DNA from: Cryobacterium sp. PH31-AA6
GTDB lineage: Bacteria; Actinomycetota; Actinomycetes; Actinomycetales; Microbacteriaceae
Assembly: GCF_030063195.1 (NCBI RefSeq)
Contig: NZ_JASISS010000017.1
Span: 1-64,000 of the forward strand
Direction of reading: 5' to 3'
Length of the DNA stretch: 64,000 bases
Position 1 is the first letter of the stretch; every line of letters begins with the position of its first letter. Of this stretch, positions 19,252 through 27,995 are shown one piece after another. The position numbers and the translations under genes were made by a program. The notes beneath the pieces are model-generated. The model ran no database searches. It was not told the origin of the DNA and saw only the letters and a list, made by a program, of their open reading frames with translations.

Positions 19252-19938
19252 CTAGTGCCGCAGGAAGGCGAGCACCGCCAGCACGCGACGGTGATCCGAA
19301 CCCGAGTCGTCCAGGCCCAGCTTCTGGAAGATGGCGGTGACGTTCTTCTCGACCGCGCCGACCCCGATCACGAGCGCGGAGGCGATCCCCGCATTGGTGC
19401 GCCCCTCGGCCATCAGGCCAAGCACGTCCCTTTCGCGCGGGGTGAGTGCCGCGAGCGGGTCGGTGCGCCGGTTGATCAGTTCGCGCACCACCTGTGGGTC
19501 GAGCACCGTGCCGCCGGCGCTGATCCGGGTGACCGCGTCGGTGAGATCGTCCAGCGACGCCACCCTGTCCTTGAGCAGGTAGCCCATCCCGCCCTCGCCC
19601 GCGGCGAGGAGCTCGTGCGCGTAGGTCCCCTCGACGTACTGGCTGAGCAGCAGGATGCCCACCGACGGCAGCCTGCGGCGCAGTTCCAGGGCGGCTCGCA
19701 CACCCTCGTCCCGGAAGGTCGGCGGCATCCGCACATCGAGCACGGCGATGTCCGGTCTCAGCCGGTCGGCCTCGGCAAGCAGGGACTCGCCGTCACCGTA
19801 GGAGGCGACGGTCACGAAGCCGGCCTCGTCGAACAACCGGATCAGTCCCTCGCGCAGCAGAAGCGAGTCTTCGGCCAGCACCAGACGCAACGGTCGGTGT
19901 GCGGGGGCGGCATCCGTCACGAGCTCTGGCTGGGTCAC
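19252..19938 (-). CDS. NarL/LuxR-family response regulator
   Basis: A 228-residue regulator with an N-terminal receiver domain (acidic pair E23-D24, phospho-acceptor D68 in DIAVLDVRMP, Lys in YLLKDRV) and a C-terminal LuxR-type helix-turn-helix (LTPRERDVLGLMAEGRTNAGIASALVIGVGAVEKNV). It begins 4 bp after the histidine kinase stop, so they form one operon and a cognate pair. Target genes are unknown. Confidence 0.94.
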   Translation of the reverse strand: MTQPELVTDAAPAHRPLRLVLAEDSLLLREGLIRLFDEAGFVTVASYGDGESLLAEADRLRPDIAVLDVRMPPTFRDEGVRAALELRRRLPSVGILLLSQYVEGTYAHELLAAGEGGMGYLLKDRVASLDDLTDAVTRISAGGTVLDPQVVRELINRRTDPLAALTPRERDVLGLMAEGRTNAGIASALVIGVGAVEKNVTAIFQKLGLDDSGSDHRRVLAVLAFLRH

Positions 19939-19942
19939 CTGT

Positions 19943-21364
19943 TCAGGATAGAACGATCGAGCCGGGCACCGTTTGAGTCAGCGGGATGTGCGCCCCAACG
20001 GCGGTCGGCCCGCCGGCGGGGCTGGTGATCGACAGCACCCCGCGCAGGCCGCGCAGACGCTCGTCCAGGCCGCGCAGGCCGTGCGAGTCGGTCGGAACGG
20101 CGCCGCCGACGCCGTTGTCGATCACCCAGAGGTCCAGCCAGGTGGTGTCTGAGTCCGGCACCCGCCGAAGCGCCAGGTGCAACCGGATGCCGCTGGCCCC
20201 GGAGTGCTTGGCGGCGTTGGTGAGCAGCTCGGACGCAGCGAAGTAGGCGCTGCGTTCGATCTCCGACGGGAAACGCATCGCGGGGTCGACGGTCAGTTCC
20301 AGCCGCACGGGGATGGTGCTGCGGGCGGCGAGCGACTCGAGACCGGCGATCAGGCCGCGATCCTGGAGGATCGGCGGCACCAGGCCACGGGACAACGCCC
20401 GCAACTCCTCGAGGGTGTCGTGGGCCTGCGCCCGGGCCTCGACGAGCAGTCCGCGGGCGGCCGCGGGGTCGGTGTCGAGCTTGCGTTCGGCGCTCGCGAG
20501 ATCCATCTGCAGGCGCACGAGCCGCTGCTGCGGTCCGTCGTGGATGTCACGTTCGAGCCGGCGCAGGGACTGGTCCTCCGCGGAGACGGCCGCGCCCCGG
20601 GACGCACTCAGGTCGGCGACCTCACGCTGGAGGGCCTCGGAACGCCAGGCTCCGAGCATGCCCCAGGCGATGAACCGGTGCAGGGCAGTGAAACCCCGGG
20701 TGATCAGGGGCAGGGTGGCGAGGAAGACCACGCCGAGCATGAGCTGCAGCAGGCTCTCGCCGAGGAACGGCTCGATGGCGAGGGTGCTGCCCGGCAGCAT
20801 CCAGTCGGTCAGGGTTTGGTAGAGCCAGACGGTGCCGGTGTCGTCGGTGGGCAGGAACCGGCCCCAGAACCAGTAGCTGATGCCGCCGAGGCCGATCGAC
20901 AACCAGACCACGGTGACAGTCCAGCTGATCACGCCGACAATGAAGTTGACGATCATTCCGTGCAGCAGGTAGAGCCAGTAGTGCCCGTTGACGAGCGGGC
21001 CGAGCACCGTGCGGAGCGGCGTTGCCGGTTCGCCGACCGGGTCCCAGCGCGGCCGGGTGACCGGGGCCTGGCCGGCCCAACGCAGCCTGGTCAGTTCGAA
21101 CAGTCCGAAGCCGCGGGCGATGTAGAGGGCGAGCACGACGATGAACAGGCCGACGAAGATCGCGATCATGCCGGTGCCGGTGAAGAACACGGTGCTCAGC
21201 ACGGACAGTCCGACGACGACGATCGGCAGGGTGGGCAGCAGGAAGCCGAGCTCCCGTGGCACCCGGCGCCAGAGCGCCCCGTAGCCGCCGGAGCGGGAGA
21301 CAGGCTGCTGCGTGCTGCTCTCCATCAGGTCGTCCCTCGTCGTGGATGTTGCGGTCTCGCTCAT
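19943..21364 (-). CDS. Sensor histidine kinase (HisKA_3/HATPase) with membrane sensor domain
   Basis: A 473-residue kinase. Residues 40-235 hold four to five transmembrane helices of the actinobacterial putative-sensor type (FLLPTLPIVVVGLSVLSTVFF, GMIVNFIVGVISWTVTVVWL, SLLQLMLGVVFLATLPLI). The dimerisation and phosphotransfer helix follows with H275 in LERDIHDGPQQRLVRLQ, then the ATPase with SELLTNAAKHSGA and VIDNGVGG. Start ATG 21364 is preceded by GAAGGAGA. It is similar in plan to LiaS/DesK-type sensors of envelope stress; the signal here is not known. Confidence 0.93.
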   Translation of the reverse strand: MSETATSTTRDDLMESSTQQPVSRSGGYGALWRRVPRELGFLLPTLPIVVVGLSVLSTVFFTGTGMIAIFVGLFIVVLALYIARGFGLFELTRLRWAGQAPVTRPRWDPVGEPATPLRTVLGPLVNGHYWLYLLHGMIVNFIVGVISWTVTVVWLSIGLGGISYWFWGRFLPTDDTGTVWLYQTLTDWMLPGSTLAIEPFLGESLLQLMLGVVFLATLPLITRGFTALHRFIAWGMLGAWRSEALQREVADLSASRGAAVSAEDQSLRRLERDIHDGPQQRLVRLQMDLASAERKLDTDPAAARGLLVEARAQAHDTLEELRALSRGLVPPILQDRGLIAGLESLAARSTIPVRLELTVDPAMRFPSEIERSAYFAASELLTNAAKHSGASGIRLHLALRRVPDSDTTWLDLWVIDNGVGGAVPTDSHGLRGLDERLRGLRGVLSITSPAGGPTAVGAHIPLTQTVPGSIVLS

Positions 21365-21487
21365 TGTTCTCCTTCAGCCAGTGTGCCTGCATCGAGCATT
21401 CCGGGAGGGAGGGACCGCCGAAATCCGGCAGGCAACCGGATGCGCACGGGGGGAAACCCCCGGCAGGCCCGGCTCAGGCGTGCCGGT

Positions 21488-22966
21488 TCAGGGCCGGAGC
21501 GTGTCGTGCGTGAACCGGCCGGCGAGGAGCGTGGCGGCAACGGGCATCCGCCTGAGGTCGGCGACGGAGGCGACGAACGGGTCGATCTCGCAGACCGCCA
21601 GGTCGGCCGGCTCGCCGACCGCGATCGTGTGCCGTCCCCGGGCGGATGCGGCGAGCGCCGCCTGTCGGGAAATCGCCTGCCCCGGTTCCCACGGCTCACG
21701 GTCTCCGCGCGTGCGGCCGACCGCAGCGGCCATGGTGACCCACGGGTCCAGCGGCGCGACCGGGGCGTCGCTGCCGAGGGCCAGGCTCGCGCCCGCGTCG
21801 AGCAGGGCCTTGAGCACGAACGCCCGCCCGGTGCGACCGGCCCAGTAACGGTCGGCGACGTCCCGGTCGTCCAGGGCGTGCTCGGGTTGCACGCTGGCCA
21901 CAACCCCGAGGGCCGAGAACCTGGCCACGTCACCCTCTCGGAGCAGCTGGGCGTGTTCGATGCTCCCCGTGCAGCCGACCTCGGCGAAGGCGTCGAGCGC
22001 GAGGCTGTTCGCCCGGTCGCCGATGGCGTGCACGGCCGGTCGGATGCCGCTGGCAGCCGCCAGGCGCATCAGAGTGACGAGCCGGTCAGCCGGCACCGTG
22101 AGCAGCCCGTGCGCGCCGGGCTTTCCCTCGAGCCCCGGGTACTCGTCGAAGCAGTAGGCCGTGCGGGTATTGAGCGACCCGTCGGTGATGACCTTGAACG
22201 GGCCCATCCGGGCCAGCCCTCCGGTGCCGTCGAGCGCGGCCCCTGTGCGCAGCCCGAGTGCGATCGCCTGATCGAGGTGCTGGCTATAGACGCTCGTCTC
22301 GACCCGGAGCGCATTGATCCCCGCGGCGATCCGGCGCTGCCAGTCCCCGGGGTTCCAGGCCATCTCCATCTCCACGATGCCCACCACACCGCGGGCGGCC
22401 GCGGCGCGCGCCGCCGTGTCGACCCAGCCGTCCATGATGTCCTCCGGCACCGTGCCGAGAGCCTTGACCACGGCGAAGGCGTCATCCTCACGCAGGAGAC
22501 CGGTGGGGTGATCGGGGAAGCCGTGCGCGGCGAGCGCCGCCGAGTTCAGCCAGCAGCTGTGCAGGTCACCGCTGACGAGCACCACTGGCACGCGCGCTGA
22601 TGCGGCGTCGAGCACGCCTCGACCAGGGGCATCCGGCCACAGTCCGTCGCGGAACCCGAAGCCCACCAGTGTCTCGCCCGGCGCAACCGCGGGGACACGG
22701 CCACTCACCAGCGTGGCGACCTCGGCCGCACTCGTCGTGCCGGACAGATCGAGGCGGCGTGCGGTCTGCGCCCACTGGCTGAAGTGCACGTGGTTGTCCC
22801 ACAGCCCGGGGACCAGCCAACGCTCGCCGAGGTCGATGCTCTCCCCCGGCGCCGAGCGGTCCTCAAAGCCGATCCGTCGGATCACCCCGTCCTGGATGCT
22901 GACATCAACTCGTTCGTCGCTGCCGGGGAGGCGGGCATTCCGCAGCGTGAGCGTGTTCCCGGTCAT
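21488..22966 (-). CDS. Amidohydrolase family protein (YtcJ-like)
   Basis: A 492-residue metal-dependent hydrolase of the amidohydrolase-3 type. An N-terminal beta-sandwich precedes the metal-binding DNHVHFSQW, and conserved metal-ligand segments follow: EMEMAWNP, AVHAIGDRANSLALD, SIEHAQLL and LGSDAPVAPLDPW. The C-terminal beta-sandwich includes GEPADLAVCEIDPF. Substrate is not predictable. Its ATG overlaps the stop of the PaiB-like gene (ATGA, 22963-22966), so the two are translationally coupled. Confidence 0.9.
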   Translation of the reverse strand: MTGNTLTLRNARLPGSDERVDVSIQDGVIRRIGFEDRSAPGESIDLGERWLVPGLWDNHVHFSQWAQTARRLDLSGTTSAAEVATLVSGRVPAVAPGETLVGFGFRDGLWPDAPGRGVLDAASARVPVVLVSGDLHSCWLNSAALAAHGFPDHPTGLLREDDAFAVVKALGTVPEDIMDGWVDTAARAAAARGVVGIVEMEMAWNPGDWQRRIAAGINALRVETSVYSQHLDQAIALGLRTGAALDGTGGLARMGPFKVITDGSLNTRTAYCFDEYPGLEGKPGAHGLLTVPADRLVTLMRLAAASGIRPAVHAIGDRANSLALDAFAEVGCTGSIEHAQLLREGDVARFSALGVVASVQPEHALDDRDVADRYWAGRTGRAFVLKALLDAGASLALGSDAPVAPLDPWVTMAAAVGRTRGDREPWEPGQAISRQAALAASARGRHTIAVGEPADLAVCEIDPFVASVADLRRMPVAATLLAGRFTHDTLRP

Positions 22967-23610
22967 GAGAGGTCACTCCCCTCGGCCGCGCCGTGCACCC
23001 GGCGCATCTCGGCCGCCAGTGCAGGGCTGGCGTACGGCCCCGAGCCCTCCAGCTCGGTCATGATGCGGGTGATGGTCTCCAGCGGCTTGTTCTGGCTGAG
23101 CTTGCTCTTGGCGACGACCCGGGTCACCCGCAGCCTGAAGCCCACCGTCCCGGCGGAGATGCGGGCGGCGTAGGCGGCGTTCTCGCTCGTGGCGTTCAGC
23201 CGCCGCGGCACCGGCATCCGATCTTCGAAGTGGTCGACGAGCCGGTCGAGCACCTGGAGATTCTCGGTGTCACTGAGCAACTCTGGAACGCCGTAGAGGT
23301 GCGCGGTGATGAAGTTCCAGGTGGGAACGGCCGGTGAGGCGTCGTACCACCCGGGTGAGATGTAGCCGTGCGGGCCCTGGATGACCACCAGCAGCTCGTG
23401 CCGGCCGAGCTCGTGCAACTGCTCGTCCGGACGGCCAACGTGGCTCAGGAGCACTATCTCGTCGCTGTCCTCGTCGAGAACGACCGGGTAGTGCGAGGCG
23501 ACCAGTTCCCCGTCGGAGGTGTGACTGATCATGGTCGCCCAGGGATTGTCCCGCACCAGGCGCCTGATCTCGGCCGGGTCGTCCAGCACGAAGGAGGGAG
23601 TGTGTCTCAT
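22963..23610 (-). CDS. PaiB-like FMN-binding protein
   Basis: A 215-residue split-barrel protein of the PaiB/FMN-binding negative regulator family. Characteristic segments are DNPWATMISHTSDGELVASHYPVVLD, IQGPHGYISPGWYD and VPTWNFITAHLYG. In B. subtilis PaiB lowers protease and sporulation gene expression; here only FMN or haem binding is a safe guess. It is first of a coupled pair with the amidohydrolase. Confidence 0.88.
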   Translation of the reverse strand: MRHTPSFVLDDPAEIRRLVRDNPWATMISHTSDGELVASHYPVVLDEDSDEIVLLSHVGRPDEQLHELGRHELLVVIQGPHGYISPGWYDASPAVPTWNFITAHLYGVPELLSDTENLQVLDRLVDHFEDRMPVPRRLNATSENAAYAARISAGTVGFRLRVTRVVAKSKLSQNKPLETITRIMTELEGSGPYASPALAAEMRRVHGAAEGSDLS

Positions 23611-23652
23611 CTGGAGGGTTCCTGTCTCTTGGAGCGGGTACGGCCGGGCAGG

Positions 23653-24642
23653 TCAGGCCTGGCAGCGCGGGCAGAAATAGAGTTTTCGGGCTCCCATTTC
23701 GGCGAGGGTGATGTGTGTACCGCACACCCGGCAGGGCAGGCCTTCACGCTTGTAGACCCAGTGCCGGTCGGCACGGTTCTTCATCGCCGCCCGCCACTCG
23801 TCACCGGCGAGGTCGTCCATGGTCATCATCTGTCCCGTTTCAACCCCGATGCGCAGCAGGTGGGCCCAGTCCTTCCAGAGCCCGCGCACGGTGTCGTCGC
23901 CGAGCGACTTCCCCGGGGCGTAGGGGTTCACCCTGGCTCTGAACAACAGTTCGGCACGGTAGACGTTGCCGATGCCGCTGACGACGGACTGGTCCATCAG
24001 CAGGATTCCGATCGGGGTGGGCTTGCGACGCACCACCGCGGTGAATCTGTCCTCGGCCACGGGGCCGTCGTCGAGCAGCGGGTCCGGCCCGGCCTTGTCC
24101 ATCACGGCCTGCACCTGCGCCGGGTCGAGCACCTCGCAGGCCGTCGGCCCGCGCAGGTCCGCCGACACGGTGTCGGTGAGCAGGCGCACCCGCACCTGCC
24201 CGACCGGTTCGGGCGGGAACGTCTCCAGCCGGTCGATCTCCTTCTCCTGCTCGGCCATCCTCACCCGGGTGCGACGCGGGGCTCCGATGCTGTGCATCGA
24301 GTTCTCCCCGGCCGAGTCGAGCACGACCGGGTCGAGGTCGGTACCGCGCTGGTTGGTCTGGCCCATCCGTCCGTTGGCCGAGGCGATCGTCGCATCCATC
24401 AGGATGTCCCCGGCGAAGTCCCAGGCGCCGTACATCCCCAGGTGCACGCGCAGCCAGAGCCCGTTGTCGAACTCGAGGAACATCTGCTTGCCCACGGCCC
24501 GGGCATCCGTCATCACGTGGCCGTTGAGGAGTGCTGCACCCTGGACGAAGCGGCCCTGCGGCGACGACAGATTCACCGTCCGGCCGACGAAGTTGCGGGC
24601 GAACTGGCGGGCGATGCGATGTACGGAGTGGCCCTCTGGCAC
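23653..24642 (-). CDS. nei: Fpg/Nei-family DNA glycosylase (endonuclease VIII-like)
   Basis: A 329-residue base-excision repair enzyme that removes oxidised bases and nicks the abasic site. The catalytic N terminus is (V)PEGHSVHRIARQF, where Pro after the initiator is the Schiff-base nucleophile and Glu the general acid. The H2TH region (LLMDQSVVSGIGNVYRAELLFRARVNP) and a C-terminal four-cysteine zinc finger (CRVCG..CPRC) are complete. The GTG at 24642 is fixed by the need for Pro2-Glu3 and lies one base after the rpiB stop (TAG-C-GTG), so it is probably coupled to rpiB. Confidence 0.93.
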   Translation of the reverse strand: MPEGHSVHRIARQFARNFVGRTVNLSSPQGRFVQGAALLNGHVMTDARAVGKQMFLEFDNGLWLRVHLGMYGAWDFAGDILMDATIASANGRMGQTNQRGTDLDPVVLDSAGENSMHSIGAPRRTRVRMAEQEKEIDRLETFPPEPVGQVRVRLLTDTVSADLRGPTACEVLDPAQVQAVMDKAGPDPLLDDGPVAEDRFTAVVRRKPTPIGILLMDQSVVSGIGNVYRAELLFRARVNPYAPGKSLGDDTVRGLWKDWAHLLRIGVETGQMMTMDDLAGDEWRAAMKNRADRHWVYKREGLPCRVCGTHITLAEMGARKLYFCPRCQA

Positions 24643-24643
24643 G

Positions 24644-25132
24644 CTAGCGCACGATGTTTTTGCCGGCGATGTCGCGGGTCGTCTCGTACTCCCCGAGCTG
24701 GCGGATGCGGCGCACGTGCCGCTCGTCGGCGGAGAAGGGCTCGGCGATGAACGCATCGATGAACGAGATCGTTTCTTCGATGGTGTGCTGCCTGGCCCCG
24801 ATCGAGATGACATTGGCGTCGTTGTGCTCCCGGGCGAGCGTGGCGGTGTTCAGGCTCCAGACCAGGGCGGCCCGGGCTCCGACGACCTTGTTCGCCGCCA
24901 TCTGCTCGCCATTGCCTGACCCGCCGAAGACCACGCCGAGCGCCTCGGTTCCCGCGGTCTGGTCGTTGACGACCGCCTGGGCCGCGTTGATGCAGAATGC
25001 GGGGTAGTCATCCAGCGCGTCGTAGCTCTGCGGTCCGTGGTCGACCACATCGTGGCCGGCCTCGGTGAGGTGCTCGATGAGGTGCCGGCTGAAATCGAGT
25101 CCGGCGTGGTCGGTGGCGATATGAATGCGCAT
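24644..25132 (-). CDS. rpiB: Ribose-5-phosphate isomerase B
   Basis: A 162-residue RpiB/LacAB-family isomerase interconverting ribulose-5-P and ribose-5-P in the pentose phosphate pathway. Seen are the N-terminal IHIATDHAGLDF (Asp/His), the DYPAFC segment, the GSGNGEQMAANK phosphate/anion loop, and the REHNDANVISIGARQH segment. TAGACT lies 6 nt before the ATG, so the mRNA should be leaderless. The nei-like gene follows immediately. Confidence 0.93.
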   Translation of the reverse strand: MRIHIATDHAGLDFSRHLIEHLTEAGHDVVDHGPQSYDALDDYPAFCINAAQAVVNDQTAGTEALGVVFGGSGNGEQMAANKVVGARAALVWSLNTATLAREHNDANVISIGARQHTIEETISFIDAFIAEPFSADERHVRRIRQLGEYETTRDIAGKNIVR

Positions 25133-25138
25133 AACAGG

Positions 25139-25144
25139 AGTCTA
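25139..25144 (-). promoter_or_regulatory. -10 element of leaderless rpiB
   Basis: Minus-strand TAGACT is followed by CCTGTT and ATG 25132. Predicted transcription start coincides with the codon. Confidence 0.6.
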
Positions 25145-25181
25145 TTTGTCGGGCCACGCCTCATCGGGCGCCGTCGCGCGC

Positions 25182-25784
25182 TCAGTCGAAGATGGGGTCG
25201 ACCGTGCGCGTGCGCTTCATCTCGAAGAAGCCGTCGTAACCGGCCACGGCGACGACGCCGTCCCAGAGCGCGAGCGCCTGCTCGCCCTGGGGGGCCGGGG
25301 ACACCACCGGGCCGAAGAAGGCCACGCCGTTGACCGCGATCACCGGGGTGCCAACGTCCTGGCCGACCCGGTTGATCCCGTCGAAGTGGCTGGCCCGCAT
25401 CTGCTCGTCGTACTCGGTGCTGTCGGCCCAGTCGGCGAAGGAGGCGGGAAGACCGACCTCCGCCAGCGCGGCGGGGATGACCTCGTCGGGCTGGGTGCTG
25501 CCGCCGGGATGAATGCGGGTGCCGAGGGCGTCGTAGAGCGCCTTCACGGTCTTCTGGCCGTGCAGCTCCTGCGCGGCCTGCACCAGGCGCGTGTACTTCA
25601 GGGCCCTCGGGAAGAAGGCGCGGTACTCGTCGCTGACCTCGTTGCCCTCGTTCAGCACGGCCAGGCTCATCACACACCAGGTCACCTCGAAACCGCGCGT
25701 TTCGGCAACCTCGGCGACCCAACGGGACGTCATCCAGGCCCAGGGGCAGGACGGGTCGAACCAGAACTTCACGGAGTCAGTCAT
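25182..25784 (-). CDS. DsbA-family protein (Rv2466c-like) with one active-site Cys
   Basis: A 200-residue thioredoxin-fold protein. The N-terminal KFWFDPSCPWAWMTSRWVAEV and the following VMSLAVLNEG closely match the mycothiol-dependent nitroreductase Rv2466c of M. tuberculosis, as I recall that sequence. Where Rv2466c has CPWC this protein has CPWA, so only the nucleophilic Cys remains, suggesting a monothiol, mycothiol-coupled mechanism (inference). No signal peptide: cytoplasmic. TAGGCT lies 7 nt before the ATG. Confidence 0.85.
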   Translation of the reverse strand: MTDSVKFWFDPSCPWAWMTSRWVAEVAETRGFEVTWCVMSLAVLNEGNEVSDEYRAFFPRALKYTRLVQAAQELHGQKTVKALYDALGTRIHPGGSTQPDEVIPAALAEVGLPASFADWADSTEYDEQMRASHFDGINRVGQDVGTPVIAVNGVAFFGPVVSPAPQGEQALALWDGVVAVAGYDGFFEMKRTRTVDPIFD

Positions 25785-25791
25785 AGACCCC

Positions 25792-25797
25792 AGCCTA
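25792..25797 (-). promoter_or_regulatory. -10 element of leaderless DsbA-like gene
   Basis: Minus-strand TAGGCT with 7 nt to ATG 25784 and no competing Shine-Dalgarno. Confidence 0.55.
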
Positions 25798-25923
25798 AGT
25801 GTCGGATCCAGCGCAAAGCCTCCGCCTGGGACCAGACGTCGGGCCGATGCAAAGGCCTGTCCAGAGCCCCTATCCCCGACATAAATTCTGTTTGACGGCG
25901 CTTTTGCGCTAAAATTGGTCTTT

Positions 25924-25959
25924 ATGCCCGAAACCGGGCCCTATTTCTTCGTTAGCTAG
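25924..25959 (+). other. Possible 11-codon leader ORF upstream of transporter
   Basis: ATG CCC GAA ... AGC TAG encodes MPETGPYFFVS. TAAAAT at 25910-25915 lies 8 nt before it, so it could be read from a near-leaderless transcript. It contains a short GCCCG/CGGGC hairpin and ends 23 bp before the transporter start. Real expression is uncertain. Confidence 0.3.
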
Positions 25960-25982
25960 TCATCTCCACGAGAGAAGCCAAA

Positions 25983-27569
25983 TTGCCCAGATCCACCAGC
26001 CCCACCGCTCCGAAAAAGGATGCCATAAGCTCCCCGGGAAAGCTCAAGAAACCCCTCCTGCCGCGCCGCTTAAAGGTCTCCCACGTGAACGTGGTCGACC
26101 AGTCTCGCCTCAAGAAGGCGCTCGGCGGAACCATCGTCGGTAACACCATGGAGTGGTACGACGTCGGTGTGTTCGGTTACCTGATCACGACCATGGGCCC
26201 CGTTTTCCTTCCTGAGGCCGACAAGACGGTCCAGACACTGTTCCTGCTCGGCACCTTCGCCGCGACCTTCATCGCCCGCCCGCTCGGCGGGGTCTTCTTC
26301 GGCTGGCTCGGCGACAAGATCGGCCGCCAGAGGGTGCTGTCGATGACGCTGATGCTGATGGCTGCGTCCACCTTCGCGGTCGGTCTGCTCCCGAGCTACG
26401 CCATGGTCGGCATGCTCGCCGCGGCGCTCCTCGTGTTCACGAAGCTCGTCCAGGGCTTCTCGACCGGTGGTGAGTACGCCGGCGCCACGACGTTCGTCAG
26501 CGAGCACTCCCCAGACAAGCACCGCGGATTCTTCGCCAGCCTGCTCGACATGGGCAGCTACCTCGGCTTTGCGATCGGTGCCGCGCTCGTCTCGATTCTC
26601 CAGGTCACCCTGGGTCAACCCGTCATGGAGGAATGGGGCTGGCGTCTGCCGTTCCTCATCGCCGGACCGCTCGGCCTGATTGCCATCTGGTTCCGTCTGA
26701 AGATCGAGGAATCCCCGACCTTCCAGGCCACCCTCGACGCCAAGGAAATGGCAGCTTCCGATCCGTCGTTCAGCGACGAGTCCACTGCGTCCAACGGCCC
26801 GCTCAACACGTTCAAGGCCCACTGGCGCGGCATCATCGTTGCGATGATCCTCGTCGCTGCGGCGAACTCCCTCGGCTACGCCCTGACCTCGTACATGCCG
26901 ACGTACCTGACGGCGACCAAGGGCTACGACGAGTTGCACGGCACGTTGCTGACCATCCCCATCCTCGTGATCATGTCGCTGTGCATCCCGCTGGCGGGGC
27001 GCCTGTCCGACAAGATCGGCCGCCGACCGGTCCTCTGGATGGGCTCGGCCAGCGCCGTGGTGCTGTCCATCCCGGCATTCATGCTGATCGGTGTCGGCGA
27101 GATCTGGTCCACGCTGCTCGGCCTGGCCTTGATCGCCCTGCCGGTCACGTTCTACGTCGCAAACCTTGCCTCCGCTCTGCCGGCGCTGTTCCCGACCGAG
27201 AGCCGCTACGGGGCCATGGGCATCGCGTACAACTTCTCGGTTGCCATCTTCGGTGGCACGACGCCGTTCATCATCGCGGCACTGATCGCGGGCACCGGCG
27301 ACGACATGATGCCGGCCTACTATCTGATGGGCACATCCGTCATCGGCGGGATCGCAATCTTCTTCCTGCGTGAGTCTGCCGGACGGCCGCTTCTCGGCTC
27401 GATGCCGAGCGTGGACTCGGTCTTTGAAGCCCGCGAGCTGGTCGCTACCCAGGACGGCAACCCTGACCTCGACACCGACGAAATGCCGTTCGATCACACC
27501 TATGAGCCGCCGACGTCCTCGATCGAGCTTCCGGTGCTGGACGATGAGCCCGAGCCGCTCAAGGTCTAA
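25983..27569 (+). CDS. MFS transporter, metabolite:H+ symporter type (ProP-like)
   Basis: A protein of up to 528 residues with twelve predicted helices. The start of the fold GGTIVGNTMEWYDVGVFGYL is the hallmark of the MHS/ProP family of osmoprotectant and organic-acid symporters. The MFS loop motifs are GWLGDKIGRQRVLS and GRLSDKIGRRPV. The cytoplasmic N terminus (about 40 residues, Lys-rich) and the acidic C-terminal tail have no known domain. The start is uncertain: TTG 25983 follows GAGAGAAG, but GTG near 26083 is also possible. A strong hairpin follows the stop. Confidence 0.88.
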   Translation: MPRSTSPTAPKKDAISSPGKLKKPLLPRRLKVSHVNVVDQSRLKKALGGTIVGNTMEWYDVGVFGYLITTMGPVFLPEADKTVQTLFLLGTFAATFIARPLGGVFFGWLGDKIGRQRVLSMTLMLMAASTFAVGLLPSYAMVGMLAAALLVFTKLVQGFSTGGEYAGATTFVSEHSPDKHRGFFASLLDMGSYLGFAIGAALVSILQVTLGQPVMEEWGWRLPFLIAGPLGLIAIWFRLKIEESPTFQATLDAKEMAASDPSFSDESTASNGPLNTFKAHWRGIIVAMILVAAANSLGYALTSYMPTYLTATKGYDELHGTLLTIPILVIMSLCIPLAGRLSDKIGRRPVLWMGSASAVVLSIPAFMLIGVGEIWSTLLGLALIALPVTFYVANLASALPALFPTESRYGAMGIAYNFSVAIFGGTTPFIIAALIAGTGDDMMPAYYLMGTSVIGGIAIFFLRESAGRPLLGSMPSVDSVFEARELVATQDGNPDLDTDEMPFDHTYEPPTSSIELPVLDDEPEPLKV

Positions 27570-27600
27570 TCGCACCACCGAACCACCCAGCTGAAAGTAT

Positions 27601-27640
27601 CGGGCCCGATCACTGATGTGGTCGGGCCCGACCCCTTTAT
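27601..27640 (+). terminator. Intrinsic terminator of ProP-like gene
   Basis: CGGGCCCGATCAC (27601-27613) pairs with GTGGTCGGGCCCG (27618-27630) across a 4-nt loop with one G-T pair, followed by ACCCCTTTAT. Confidence 0.75.
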
Positions 27641-27659
27641 CGCCCGGCTCATCCCCTCA

Positions 27660-27994
27660 TCGATCCCGCCCGCTGGTCGAGCCCCGGTCGTCGAGCCCCG
27701 GTGGTCGAGCCTGTCGAGACCCGGTGACCCGGTCGTCGAGCCCCGGTGGTCGAGCCTGTCGAGACCCGGTGACCCGGTCGTCGAGCCCCCGGTCGTCGAG
27801 CCCCCCGGTCGTCGAGCCCCCCGGTCGTCGAGCCCCCCGGTCGTCGAGCCTGTCGAGACCCGGTGACCCCGGTGGTCGAGCCTGTCGAGACCCCAGGCCA
27901 GGGTGGTCGACCCTCCGGTGTTCGAGCCCCCGGTGGTCGAGCCTGTCGAGACCCGGTGACCCGGTGGTCGAGCCTGTCGAGACCCCAGGTCAGC
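27660..27994. repeat. Dense field of GTCGAG-family repeats
   Basis: The whole gap between the transporter terminator and the DUF222-HNH stop is built from variants of GGTGGTCGAGCCTGTCGAGA-CC and shorter GGTCGTCGAGCCCC units. At least a dozen cores occur in mixed spacing. No coding potential independent of the repeats is visible. Similar units lie upstream of the HNH gene at 29618-29692. Confidence 0.92.
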
Positions 27995-27995
27995 G

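Noticed and set aside
25892..25915. Classical sigma-70 promoter TTGACG/TAAAAT before the ProP-like gene
   Set aside because: The spacer is only 12 bp, too short for a joint -35/-10 pair; the TAAAAT may still act alone.
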